From: Puccinellia tenuiflora
Lineage: Eukaryota; Streptophyta; Magnoliopsida; Poales; Poaceae
Direction of reading: 5' to 3'
Assembly (NCBI GenBank): GCA_012064385.1
Contig: QRDG01001520.1
Coordinates: forward strand, 558,001 to 622,000
DNA length: 64,000 bases
In this document: positions 11,306-24,000 of the stretch, in pieces
Layout of the letters: the number at the start of each line of letters is the position of its first letter
Numbering within the stretch: position 1 is the stretch's first letter
The notes under the pieces: model-generated
What the model was told of the DNA's origin: nothing
What the model saw: only the letters and a program-made list of their open reading frames with translations
The model's database searches: none
Program-made: the position numbers and the translations under genes

Positions 11306-14300
11306 CTTGGCTACTTTTGAAGAATTAAGGGATCTTCATGGGTATATTTCATCAAGCCAAGTCAATTGGATTACCACATATCTATCTCATATCCAATGCT
11401 CCTCCTTGCGGTAACTTGTATTTAATTCATATATACATTGAAAGTTGCTTGCTCCCTTGCATGTGTTAGTGTTGTTCCTAGCATGTGCTTGTATGTGATA
11501 TGCTACTTTCCTACTTGTCTTGCTATTCAAGGTTGTGTATCATGTATGTCTCTATTGGATCTTGTGTGGATTTCATTTGGCTCTTTGAGATATTAATGGA
11601 CTATCCCATTTTGGGGGAGTGATGTGCTTTGTGCACTTCACAAACCTAGAAATATGTGTACATGAGGGACACCACCTAGTATTGATATTTCAATATTATC
11701 TAGTTACTATGTGGTATGTCATATTCATGAGAAATTCAAATTCTAAAATGTCCATTAATTTCTCTAGTTGGTTTTATTTGCCTCTTGCTTAGATAAAATG
11801 ATTTATCACATTATGGGGGAGTAATAAGCTATGTGCATATTACAATCTCATAAAAATGTGAACATTTGAGGTTTGCCACTTAGATTTGATATTGTAATTA
11901 TCTCTTTCCTATGTGGCATGTTGGCTCGAACAAGTTCCAATTTTCATTTTGGTTATCCTGTGGATCTTGTTTGTGTGAGTTTGCTTGGTGTGGTTTTTCT
12001 CTAATATGCATTTCCATATATTATTTGAGAAACCATTTGTTCCATATTATTATAACCATGGCTTTGCCGGTTGGTTCGAATAGTTGAAACTACCAACAAA
12101 CCGTTTTAAAAATATGGTGTTTTATTTCTTATCTCTTGCCATATGTTTGTTTGTTGTGAAGTTGGTCTTGAACATCATTCCTATATACCACCGAGAAATA
12201 TCTCTATATACTCCTTGTCCATGACAAGTGATACTAGTAATTGTGGTGGATTTTGTAGACCATCTTCACATTGGCTCTTGTGTTGAATTGTCTTATTTAT
12301 TGCCAAGAATATTTGTTGCCTTCCTTGCCTCTTGCATGGATCATATTTTTCAATCGGTAGTGGTTAGTGTTGTAAATAAAATATGGAGAGTAATGATCCC
12401 TTGTGTATGCATTTTGTATTCAAATGCAAATATCTAAGATAATGCATTAATCTTGGGGGAGCATTCCTTTTATTTAGAACACTATCCTATCTATCAATAT
12501 TTGATCCTTTCAATTGGCATTTGATTCTTTATCTTATGTTTTGGTACCTTCAATTGGTATTAATTGGGATTTAATATCTCCTCCATAGATATTTGTTTCA
12601 ATTGATATTTATTGTGGGAGTTTTGATACCTTATTGCTTTATTTTACTTTACTTGATTCCGGTCAAGTATTATCCTCTTCTTGGTATCTTTTCTCCTAGT
12701 GGTATCTTATTTTCAATTGGTGTCTTATCAATCATGTGTTGTTTTGATTTGATTCCTATTGATATCTCTCTACATGTGTTGATGTGTTTTGGAATCAATC
12801 ATTTGTTGATTTGATTTGTCCTAAATCATGTGTTGATTTGGATTTTGATATAATTTGGATAACCGTTTTGTGTCACACTTCGTTGTGCTCTCTTCTTGGT
12901 TTACTTTCTGTTTTTGTCCAAATTGTATCTCGTTTGGTTCTTGTAAGTCTATGCATGCATATTCTCTAATATATATATTATATGGCATGTTTGTCTTTCT
13001 AGTTCCAATATATAGGGGATACTCCACCGAATCCTAAATCGGCTAAGATGTGCATGAAATTCAATTTCATATCTATATGCACATATTTATGTGGGGTGTT
13101 TCCTATGTATTGTAGTGTATCTAACTACTATGGAACCCAATGAGTTTGGGAACCATTTTGTACTTGAATTGTGTTTTAGGTACAATGGAGATGCATTGGA
13201 TGCTTGCCTCATTCATAAGGAAGGTGTTCTCACCGTGTGATTATCGGAGTCAAGCTTTGATGATAAACAAACTCTCATCATCTCCATCGTCAATGCATCT
13301 CGGTAACAAGTATCTATCCCATGCATACTTTTCTAGTCTCAACCTTGTGTAGGTTGCCTCTTGGCATGAAATCGTTTATGTGCAATTGTTGTGGCTTTGG
13401 CCTATTTCCTTCCCTTGGTATATATTTGTGATATTTGTGATGGAAGTGCAAAAACCTTTTCTTCAATTGGTTTTATTTCTTTGTGATACTTGTTGCCTAT
13501 CTCAAAGCATCTTCACTATCTCTTGTTCCCTTAGTGATATGTGTGATGTCTTTGATATTTTTGAAGTTCATTTATATACAATGAGATAAATTTGAGCTAT
13601 GTGCTATGCTTTTGAGCAATACTCTCTTTTGTATATTTACGACTTCCCTTTGGGATACCGTGGTCTCCCATTCATCGACCATTTTATATGTGCAAGTTTC
13701 TTTGTGGATGCATATCATCAATGATTTGTCTACTTAGAAACCTATACATATGAGAGAGGTCACCTTTTATTTGGTATCCTATTTCTTTCGAGCCACCTTG
13801 TTTATCACCTATAATTCTTTGGTGGATCCAAATTTGTCTCATGAGTGCTTGTCTTATTTTTTATTGGTATCTTTGCACACTCATGTATTTGTTGAAGATC
13901 TTTGACTTCATGCTTACCATGGTGAGTATGTTGAATTTTATTGGCTAAATTCTCTCACTAGCTTTTGGCATTTTCAATTGGTTTTAGTTTCCAATTGGTA
14001 TCCCTAAGCTTGTGAACATATTTGTTTAAAAGATCTTCTTTTATCTCGGTTGGGCCTATCTCTTGTTGAATTTTTGAAAATTGGTATCTCCTTATGGCTC
14101 AAACATATCTTTGGTGCAAGTGCTTTGATTTGCTTTTGCTTTATGCACACTTGCACTTGTTGCGTGTTCTAGATGATTTTGGGGGAGCGAGGATTCCATA
14201 TTTGTGCACAACTCAATAGTGCATGAACATTGGGGATCTTCTCCATTTTTATTTAGAACTCTCGCTTTGGATCTTTTTGATTGCTTTTCTCCTTTGTGGA

Positions 14301-14640
14301 GATGTTTAGAATGGCTTCATCCTTTTGCAATCTTTGGATCCTCAATATAGTTTGATTTCCTCTTATTATTCGTCAATGGATATGTGCATTTGATTTCACT
14401 CATATCTTGAGAAATGCACACTTTATGGAGGAACTCATATTATATTGGCTTTCTAAATTTTTCTTCCCATTTCGGCAATCGATGCCAATGGGGGAGAAGT
14501 TTAGAGGGTTTAAGGGAATTTGGGTTTTATGCTTTTGTTGCATTTGCCTTTAATGCGCTTGCATCCTTGCTTGTTTGTCTTGCAAGGTTGCTTTATTCTT
14601 TATATAAACCCTCTTATAAGGGATTGTCATCAATTACCAA
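11306..14640 (+). other. Long non-coding, AT-rich internal region of the nested element
   Basis: This 3.3-kb stretch has no reading frame of note. It has T-rich sequence with repeated words such as CAATTGGTAT. It includes a roughly 200-bp degenerate duplication: segments starting near 11611 and 11812 both have a GGGGGAGT motif and then CATGAGGGACACCACCTAG or a relative. PPT-like GGGGGAG motifs recur at about 11613, 11816, 12455, 14180, 14489 and 14644, of which only the last adjoins the LTR. It occupies the place where pol would be. Confidence 0.7.
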
Positions 14641-14641
14641 A

Positions 14642-14651
14642 ATGGGGGAGA
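14642..14651 (+). other. Polypurine tract of the nested element
   Basis: ATGGGGGAGA lies immediately before TGAAAG of the 3' LTR and is the expected plus-strand primer site. Confidence 0.8.
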
Positions 14652-14652
14652 T

Positions 14653-17019
14653 TGAAAGTGCATGGTTGCCCCCATGTGTGGTTTTGGTAATTAATGACAA
14701 TCTCTATGGACTAATATTTGTATTGAGCTATATTTGTAGGTGTGTCCATTTGCATTGCTTGATCTCCATTTGTTGGAGTCAAGGCTAAGGGAAGAAAAGT
14801 ATGTGTTGATCAAGGCTAAGTGCGTGTTGATCAACACTCAAGTCCAAGTAAAGATATGCCGAAGAGGTGCTTTCCCCATCTTGGTGTATGGGGGAGCGTC
14901 ATGTGTTTCTTCACCAAGCGAAGCGCAATCGAGGAAGGTGGTGCGTCTTGAGGAGATGAAGATCGTCTTCATCGACCTCAAGTGGATTAATGCGCAAGGC
15001 AAAGGTATGATCTTGATAGGGTTTCTATTTTACCGGTCTCATGTTGTTTAGTGAGAGACTGGATTATAGGATAGGTAACCGTACTATCAAGAGGGGCTCT
15101 CGACCGAGTATCGTGATCGTATCATCGTAGAGAGCACAAACCTTTGCATCCATGCAATCATCTTTATTGGTTCTTATTTGTCTCCTATCGGGGTGTGGTC
15201 TTGGTACTTGTCGTGCTCATCATGACAAGGCCAAGTTCAAAGAAAACGGTTTTCATATGCATCCCCTATTGCGTTTTCCGGTATTGGAGATTTTGCCGGT
15301 TCATTCGTGCGGAAGATTTCTCTCTTCCGTTTCTTTGCAAAATCTCCATTGCTTGTTTTCCATTTCCAAGGGTAGCATTTGTTGTCCTCTTTCCAACAAA
15401 ATTGGTTTCACGTCATTCAGACTTCAATTGCAAAAGATACGGCTTTCTCTGTTTGCGAAAAGGAGCTTTTACCTTTCCACATTTATTTTTATAATATATT
15501 CTTGGACCATGATGTTTCTCTGCATATTCTTGGTGTGCTTGTTGTGACGATTCCAACGAGTCCAAGATTATCGAAAACGGAGTTCGTGGGTGAAAGTTAT
15601 TGCATTTATACCGTCGGAAAGTTTTTAAACAGAAAAATCAAATAGTAAAGAAAAAAAAGGCTGCCCGGCCAGCCAGGCCGGCCCCAGGCTGGGAGCGTCG
15701 GGTGCCTCCCCGGCCCATCTCCCGCGCGCCAGGCTGGGCCGCGGCAGGCTCCAGGCCGGGGCTCTCGGGCGCCTGCCCGGCCCGCGCGTGTGCCAGGCCG
15801 GCCCATGGCCGGGGCCAGGCCGGGCCTCCTGCGCTGCTGCTCCTTTTTTTTAGTTCGATCGCTGCTTCGCTGCAGCTTTGTTCTGTTCGGTCGCTGGCTC
15901 CTGAGTTTCCCGGCCGGCCTGGCTGGGTGCAGGCCGGCCCCAGGTCGGGGGCTCGGGCTGCACACATTTTGCCCCCAACGGCCACATTTTTGTGGCCCCT
16001 ATAAAAAGGGCTTCTTCCCCATTTTTTCCTAAGACTTTTTTCTTGCTCTCTCTCCTCCATTGCTAAACATTTTGAGAGCTCGATTCCTCCACTTCCCTCC
16101 GATGATTCTTGCCCAAATTTAGAGAAACAATAGAAGAGATCTAGATCCACTACTCCACCAAACAAAATCTCCTCTAAGTGAGGGGAACTCGTGGGATCTA
16201 GATTTTGGGGTTGCTTTGTGTTCATCCTCTTGTTCTTCCTCTTAAATCCCTCCATAGCATTAGTTGCTTTGGTTGGATTTTCGAGAGAAGGATTTGACCA
16301 CTTGGTGTGTTCTTGCCTTTTGCATTAGTTGCATCGGGTTGTGCTCTCCACGAAGATTCGTGGGAATGACGTTGAGAAGCTTGTTACTTTTGGGTGCATT
16401 GTGTTCCCAAGAGCTTGTGCCTCTTTGGTGCATTGTGTACCCTAGACGATTGGTGGTGCCACGAAGCCTTCGAGTTGTGAAGCTTCGGCCAAGATTTGGG
16501 AGCCCCCAATTAAGTTGTGGGTGTGTGCCCCAAGATCGTTGTAAAGGCTCCGGATTCCGCCTCAAAGGATTCCAATAGTGGAAGGTGAACCAAACCCTTG
16601 GGTGCGGTTCATCGGAGAATAGGGTGAGGCCTTTGTGGCATCTTGAGTAGGCCTCTTGTGGCGAGCTCACACCCCTCCAACGAGACGTACTCCCTTAACA
16701 AGGAGGAACTCGGGAATACATCCTCGTCTCCGTGTGCCTCGGTTATTTCCATACCCAAGCTTTTACTTATGCAATTTACATTGTGATAGCCTTCGTGCTT
16801 GAAGTTCTATATCTAGCTATCACCTTGTTGCTTGCCTTGCTTAGCATAAGTTGTCGGTGCACATAGGTGAGCCTAGTATTTAGGTTGTTGGCTTGTTAAT
16901 TTAAACACATAGTTTTATTCCGCAATTATCAAGCCCTTAAATTGAAAAGGTTTTAATTGCCTATTCACCCCCCCCCCCCCCCTCCTCTAGGCGACATCTC
17001 GGCATAGTTTGTTCTTTCA
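14653..17019 (+). repeat. 3' LTR, 2,367 bp
   Basis: This is a near copy of 6624-8970 with the same ends, GC array (about 15660-15945) and TATA (16010-16017). Small indels in the array and a 15-base C run at 16968-16982 explain the 20-bp length difference. It is followed by the CTTGG duplication at 17020-17024. Confidence 0.93.
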
Positions 17020-18250
17020 CTTGGTCCGGAATATCCGGTCTAGGAAAATTTGGCTAAGTCGTTTTCGCATTTTCGCTCTGGAGGGGGTCCGAATCTTTGC
17101 ACCGGAGGTTTGCTCCGGAAATTTCCGGACCACCGGAAGTTCCGGTGTACGTAGCGGAAGTTCCGGCCCCTGGCCGGAAGTTCCGGTACATAACACCGGA
17201 AATTCCGGCCCCTCGCTGCTCCAACGGCCAGATTTGGGGGGGGGGCATAAATATCCCCCTTCTTCCCCAAGAGGTAGCTCACTCACTCTCTCTCTCTCTC
17301 CTCCATTGTTGCAAACTTGTGAGCTTGATTTCTCTCAATCCCTCCAATGATTCTTGCCCAAATTTAGGGATTCAAGAGAGGAGATCTAGATCTACGTTTC
17401 CACCGAACAATCTCTCCTCTAAGTGAGGGGAACCTAGTGGATCTAGATTTTGGATTTCTTAGTGTTTCTCCTTTTTGTTCTTCCTCTTAAATCCCTCCAT
17501 AGCATTAGTTGCTTTGGTTGGATTTCGGAGAGAAGGATTTGACCACTTAGTGTGTTCTTGCCTTTTGCATTAGTTGCATCGGGTTGTGCTCTCCACGAAG
17601 GTTCGTGGGATTGAAGGTTGAGAAGCTTATTACTCTTGGGTGCATTGTGTTCCCAAGAGCTTGTGCCTCTTGGGTGCATTGTGTACCCTAGACGATTGGT
17701 GGTGTCGCGAAGCCTTCGAGTTGTGAAGCTTCGGCCAAGATTTGGGAGTCCCCAATTAAGTTGTGGGTGTGTGCCCCAAGATCGTTGTAAAGGCTCCGGA
17801 TTCCGACTTTAAGGATTCTGATAGTGGAAGGTGAACCTAACCCTTGGGGTGAGGTTCATCGGAGAATAGGGTGAGGCCTTTGTGGCGTCTTGAGTAGCCC
17901 TTTTGTGGCGAGCTCACACCCCTCCAACGAGACGTACTCCCTTAACAAGGAGGAACTCGGGAATACATCCACGTCTTCGCGTGCCTCGGTTATTTCTATA
18001 CCCGAGCTTTTTACTTATGCAATTTACATTGTGATAGCCTTCGTGCTTGAAGTTTTATATCTTGCTATCACCTTGTTGGTTGCCTTGCTTAGCATAAGTT
18101 GTTGGTGCACATAGGTGAGCCTAGTTTATTTTGGTTATTGGCTTGTTAATTTAAACACCTAGTTTTATTCCGCAATTATCAAGCCCTAAACCGGAAAAGT
18201 TTTAATCGCCTATTCACCCCCCCCTCTAGGCGACATCGTTTGTCCTTTCA

Positions 18251-19440
18251 CCAGCTCTCTTCAAATTTAAGTAATAATATAATTCATGCTTATTGGGAGA
18301 AAAAGAAAGAAGAACTTGCTTAGCATGGAAGATCATGATCCCCTTCACCGCTTCCCTAGGTGTTGTAATTAAACATGAACTCAAAACGGATGATGTTAAA
18401 AAATTAGAGATAGCACATGATTTTTTTTACTTGAAAAGGTTGTGAAATGTAAAATATCAATAGGTATGGTGGACAATGATATTAAAATAACTTTGTTCAA
18501 CGTGCACAAACACTATAACATGCTTAGTACGTGAATGACTAGCAAAAGGAGAACGTTGATGACTAAAATAAAAAATACAACAATGTCCATAGTACAAGAC
18601 ATTTTCTATACTGCAAGATAAATTATAGTTCCACATTAAAGCGGTAAACTAAAGCTGCTACTAAATATGAAACTTGCATACTACCATCTACTCCACAATA
18701 AAGCATTACACAAAGAGTAAAAGTAATCATACTTTCAACCTTGTAGCTATTTTTCTAACCTTTTCTTTCTATGCATCTTATTTTATTATTTATTTATTTC
18801 GGTGGATTTTCCATGCTCTTAAGATAGACCTAACACTCAGCTCATTATTGATATGGTATATAAAATCAATATAGAGATGCAATATCTAAATAAAATACAA
18901 AAGCTTCAAGTTTATGTGAATTATCATGGTGCTTAAAAAATCAAGTTTGAAGGTTTGCAAACCAAAAAAATTGCTGATTTAGAGGGTAAGCGGGCATCCC
19001 AAGCTTATGGTTTTCACCATTCTTGAATATTACTCAGTTTTATGTTTCTTCATTTCCTGTGAAAAAACTTCACGACAAAAACTCACTCGTTCATTTACAG
19101 CGGTTGAACATGAGTGTCATAGATAATAATTTTAATGTGCTGACATTAAACCAAAACAAATTTGTTTTTTAAAATTCAGAAAGGTTGCTTGAGTGGCCAA
19201 ACTCCAAAAGAAAAAGAAAATTCAAAAATAGTCAAATGAAAGATCAAAAAGCTCACTCTTTCAACAAAAGGCAGAATCTATACAGAAAAACAGCTTCTGG
19301 AAAACTTAAATTTTCAGGTCACTTACAGATGTGATGAGTGTTTGCTGATTTTTGTGCATGTAGAGGATAAAGACTTTACACTCCGACCTTTAAACAACAA
19401 CCTAAAAAAACCAAAAACCTAAGCCTGGGACAAGACGGCC
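18251..19440. other. AT-rich intergenic sequence; nothing recognised
   Basis: This lies between the LTR nest and the SANT gene. It has no long reading frame, inverted repeat or recognisable element. The last part (from about 19380) turns GC- and CT-rich and is probably the promoter of the SANT gene. Confidence 0.5.
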
Positions 19441-19843
19441 CATCACCGGCCTGGCCCGTGTTTTGCTGGTCTACTCTCACACCACCAATCTCTCTCGCTG
19501 TCGCCGTTCTCTTCTCTTTCTTTCTCCTGTTCTTTGTCTTTAAAGCCCGTCTCGCCGTCTCTGCCTCCACTCCGAACCATCACCACGCCGGGACGCGAGG
19601 GCCTCACCGTACTCTACTCCCCGCGGCGTGCTGCCGCTCCGTGCTTGCCACGCGCTCGGCTCCCGCGACCGCCGCTAGAATCCCGCGGCTCCTCCCGGGA
19701 GACCAGATTCTATTGCGTGTCTAGCCGGCGTCGTCAGTTTCTTTCTTCGGGCGTGAGAGGAGAATCGGAGGCCCCGCGTGCTCGGAGCTGGGAAGGCTTC
19801 GCCGCGAGGGCTGAGGCGGCGGCTCGCGTGCATGGAGGCTAAG
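19440..19843 (+). promoter_or_regulatory. Promoter and 5' leader exon of the SANT gene
   Basis: A pyrimidine-rich patch (about 19478-19545, CTCTCTCGCTGTCGCC then TTCTCTTTCTTTCTCC) is typical of plant core promoters and leaders. The leader exon appears to end at AAG|GTTTTC (19843), giving an intron to 21018. An ATG at 19832-19834 reads Met-Glu-Ala-Lys and is in frame with the main ATG after splicing, so translation may start here. Confidence 0.5.
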
Positions 19844-21018
19844 GTTTTCCTCGCTGCTCTGCCCCCTCCTCCAATCTTACATTTCTTCTCTGCTTAGGAT
19901 GATGTCGTTGCTGTTTGGTGGCGCGTCCCGCGTGCCGCGTCCTCGTTGCGCTGGGGTGGTTCGGCCGTGGCGGTTCCCCTCCGTGATCGCGCCATCCCGG
20001 CCGAGGTTTTTAGGTTTGCTTGTGTGCGCGCGCGCGGAGCAGGCTCTCTCTGGCTTGGATTTGGTTAGCGCGGCCGGGGTTCTTGGCTCCGTTGCTCCAC
20101 GCCGGGGATGGCCGTGGCTGAGCTTCCGGTGTTTTACGGGTGTCGTACGGTGCCCCACGAGTTTGATTGGGTGGGTCGGGGTGGTGGTGCTGGGTATGAG
20201 ATTTGAAGAACGCAATTAGTGCGTATCGGGGTCTAGGAAGTAACTCGGATTTGCTCGTGATGGTGGCCCAGATTTGGGTGCTGTAATCCCATGGCTCGCT
20301 CGGAGACGGAAAGAGATTGAGAGGCTGATGGTAGATTGTTGTCATGGTTCACTGCTTGATGCCGATAAGTAATTTTGTAGTACTATTTGATACCTGAGTC
20401 ATTCATTCTGCCACGACTGCACCTTTGTTTATTTTCTGATGAAGCATTTTACACTTGTGAGTCATGTCCAACGATGGCACCTCTTCGGCAGTGGTTACAT
20501 GATATGCATTGCCTCTTACTTTGCGTCCAACTTAGTGGTTACAATTTTGCGATGTAATATGCTGGCGCACTAGGCTTTTGTAACTTGAGGAGCTTGAAAG
20601 GTATCAGTTTGATGGTCCTTTTTTTCCTGCTTGCCATTGCATTTTATCTCTACTATATCATTGCTGGAATGTGTGCCATGAGTAAGTATTGTGCAAATGC
20701 TTTGATGTACCTTGGAAAACTTTACTCTTGCGCAGAGTCTATCTCTGAAGATAAAATGAGGATGCATTGTAGAATTATCATGAGTATATAAGAATTCCAA
20801 GACATGGTTCCCAGGCCTCTAAATTTTCACATGTTGAACTTCTTTCCAACTGCTGTTTTCTCTGGCAAAGTCCTGAATGAGCTCTGTTACGTACCCTTTT
20901 GGTTCATACTTTAGAAAAAAGCGAACTTAGTTACTAATGTTAACTATATAATGTTCTTTTATCAATTTGAATATGTAATCTCTCTCAACAAATCATGTTT
21001 TTCTTCTTATTTGGGTAG

Positions 21019-24000
21019 ATGGAGTCACTTGAAGTCGAAGACAATGGTGACCTCCAACCATCTTTAGAATCTTCCCTTGCTTCGGGTGTGATATATGACG
21101 ACACACCTATATGTCCACGCATTGGAAGTGAGTACCAGGCAGAAATCCCCAAACTGTCCACGGAGGATGAGCGCCGTCAGCTCATGACCAGCTCACATGA
21201 AAGCATGGTACTTGGTTATGATTACCCTGATATGATTGGGCTAGATATACCAATTATGTGGGAACCAAGTGAAGTCCATCAAGAGGAGGAACTGCCAAGG
21301 CAGCATTCTTCAGAAACCAAAGCAAGAGCCAGCAACCCGGGCGAGGATAGTCAGGTGACCTCAGTTTTTTCACTCAGAAATAATACAGGTGACTATGAGT
21401 CAACATACCAGGATCCACATTCAGTGGTGCCCGTAGATCAGACAGAATCTGGCAGCAATCAAGCACATGATGAGAACTTGGAACCCTATTCTACTCAAGA
21501 CGGTCTCAACTTTACCAAAAATCCATTGACAGAGCAAGGGGAAATCAAGCAATTCACTCCACGGCCTTATTTATCCAGTTCCCTTTGGAGTGGTATTGAG
21601 GCGGAATCATTTCTTCTCGGGCTCTACATTTTCGGCAAAAATCTAAGCCTGATGAGCAGGTTTGTTGGTAATAAGACTGTTGGGAATGTGCTCTCGTACT
21701 ACTACGGAAAGTTCTACAAAAGAGGTGCGTATAAAAGATGGTCGGACTGCAGAAAAGCAAGATCTAGGAGATGCATTCTTGGGGAACGCATCTTTACAGG
21801 TTGGCGGCAGCAGGAGATTATATCTCGTCTGAAAACTATAATCCTCAAAGAAGCTCACGATTCATTGCTCGAGGTACGTTGAAAATATTGTCTATAGAAA
21901 GAATTTGATCACCTTTACCTTTGGTTGCAGTTTGCTGGTTAATTATTATCCCCATAATCAGCTGAGGTTATATTAGTCCGATCCTCACTTTCAACACTTC
22001 TTTTGTGTACATTCTAGCATTAACCGTGTTCTTCCGCAGCAAGATTTCTTCTCACTTTTCTTTCTAACATATCATGAATTTTTGGAAGGAATATTGTGCA
22101 AAGTACGACTGACATTATTATTGAATTTTGTAGTTTTGATGTGTCGTATTGATTTTTTCTTTCACTTCTTTTTATCATTTTTCTGATGGCTGCATTTTTC
22201 TTGTTTATCTCTGCTGATGTCGCAAAGTTGCTGCTGCACATATGGTTATTTTTGTACATGCGATTGCGTGTAAGTATTTGAAGGGAACCAATCATTTGAA
22301 GACATCAGTTCCGTTTTCCCCAGTTCAACCTGCTATGCTGTCTAGTTTAAACTTGCGTCGTTCAAAATAGCACTTTTAGTCTTGATTGTTCTACATTTTA
22401 TACTATAAATCTTCATTGTTCAGGCAGCTGATTCTGTTTAGTGCTTACTTCACTTCTATAGCAGTATTCTAACTACTCTCGTGCTTTTATATTGGATGAT
22501 TAGCTATCATTATTTTTTCTCCTTTTTTCTAGTATTTGTTAAAATTACTTGGCGTTGCTCAATCTATTGTTCCCAACTTCCCATGATAAATAAACAAGTC
22601 AAAAATCGTGTTGAAAGGCTGAAAATTTTCTTAATTTAATTTCGTTAAATAGCCACTAAATCTCATTCACCAATATATTTCTTGTCTTGTTATAATTCGT
22701 GGATATGAATTTTTCTAGTGTTATCAAAACGTTAAATAGATCTTTATTATTCTATCACTATTGCCATATGAATTGTATTGCTTTCATATGTTGCAGATTT
22801 TCAAATCTTTCAGCGACGGACAAACATCTTTAGAGGATCTTGTCTTTGCTATAAAATCCATTGTTGGAACAGAGTCTTTTGTGGAGGCTGTTGGAATTGG
22901 TAGAGGGAAGCCTGATTTGACTGGATTTGTTCTGGACCCATCTAAACCAAACCAAATTATTTCTGTTCAGCCTGAGATGCCTGCAGGCAAAGATTTTTCC
23001 ACGCTTGCTTTGGAAGATATAATCAAGTTCTTAACAGGTGATTTCAGAAGAAGCAAGACAAGATCAAATGATCTTTTCTGGGAAGCTGTCTGGCCCCGAT
23101 TGATTGCAAGAGGGTGGCGTTCAGAGCAGCCTAAAGATGCCAGAACAACTAAGAATTGCATTGTGTTTCTTGTCCCGGGCATAAAAAAGTTCTCAAGAAG
23201 TAGACTCACTAAAGGCACCCATTATTTTGATTCTGTCAGCGATGTCCTTAAACGAGTGGCAGCGGATCCCGTTCTTATTGAGCTAGAGGCTGGTGGAATG
23301 GACAATGGTGTTACTGCAGCGCGAAATGGGTATTCCACAGACATGAATCTGAATGAAGATGGTATTTTGGATGGTTATCAGGAGATTCCGAAGTTCACAG
23401 TAATCGATACTACTTTGGTCCAAGGGGAAGAGCCCTTCAGAGTCAGGGAGCTGAGGAAATTACCAGCTGATGCAAATTTTCGTTTTGTCCCTTCACATCA
23501 TCCTCATAAAACTGTGAGTTTCAGTTCCTCGGAGGAGCAAGATTCGGATGATCAATCATCAGATAACCAGGAAGTTTGTCGACCAGTTACAGCTGATGTG
23601 AATGATGCTGAAATGGTTTCAGTGTGCAATGCAGGCAAAGAAAACCAAGTTGCTTTATTACAAAACATGTTGACTGCAGCATCCTCTAGTTATCCAGTCA
23701 ATGGTCATTCTTCTAATGGCAGTGGTAACAAAATTGATTTGACATGCTTCTCTGGACCCAAAACAAAGTCTAAAATGCACAAGTATTTATCCCCAGTGTC
23801 AAAGCACAGAAGAGTTTCCAGCTGTAGCAACGATCAGACCCGTCGCCGCAGCTTTTCTTTGTCGAAAGGAGACGGTTTTGTGCGACAGAAAATCAAGCCG
23901 CTGACGACTTCATCAAAACCAACTGTTGTCGATGTTGGTGGTAATTTCCAGACCAAAATATTTGGGAGATGTTCAACGAAGGAGAAGCCATGTGAGCAGA

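Larger units (their letters stand above)
6624..17019 (+). mobile_element. Nested non-autonomous LTR retrotransposon (gag only, no pol), 10.4 kb
   Basis: This element is complete from LTR to LTR: 5' LTR 6624-8970, initiator tRNA-Met PBS at 8973, a broken gag at 9025-11305, a 3.3-kb non-coding part, a PPT at 14642-14651 and a 3' LTR at 14653-17019. A perfect target duplication CTTGG flanks it (6619-6623 and 17020-17024). The target is the CCGG-rich part of an older LTR of the same family. No protease, integrase, reverse transcriptase or RNase H is present, so movement would need enzymes from another element. The gag type resembles Ty1/copia elements of grasses; assignment to that superfamily is an inference. 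Confidence 0.93.
5646..18250 (+). mobile_element. Solo LTR of a TGAAAG...CTTTCA family, split by a nested element
   Basis: The LTR begins TGAAAGTGCATGGTTGCC at 5646 and ends TTTGTCCTTTCA at 18250. It is interrupted at 6623/17025 by the element 6624-17019, leaving pieces 5646-6623 and 17025-18250 (2,204 bp together). Its U3 part holds repeated CCGGAAGTTCCGG-type words (6470-6623 and 17030-17220), followed by a TATA-like ATAAATAT near 17247. No internal region or second LTR is present, so it is a solo LTR. The flanking pentamers CGGGC and CCAGC match at only 3 of 5 positions, so the duplication is eroded or the ends come from different copies. It is older than the nested insertion. Confidence 0.85.

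Noticed and set aside
15638..16255. 205-codon minus-strand frame rich in Arg/Pro/Gly
   Set aside because: It runs through the GC array, TATA and R region of an LTR. The corresponding frame in the other LTR is broken by indels and has no homology.
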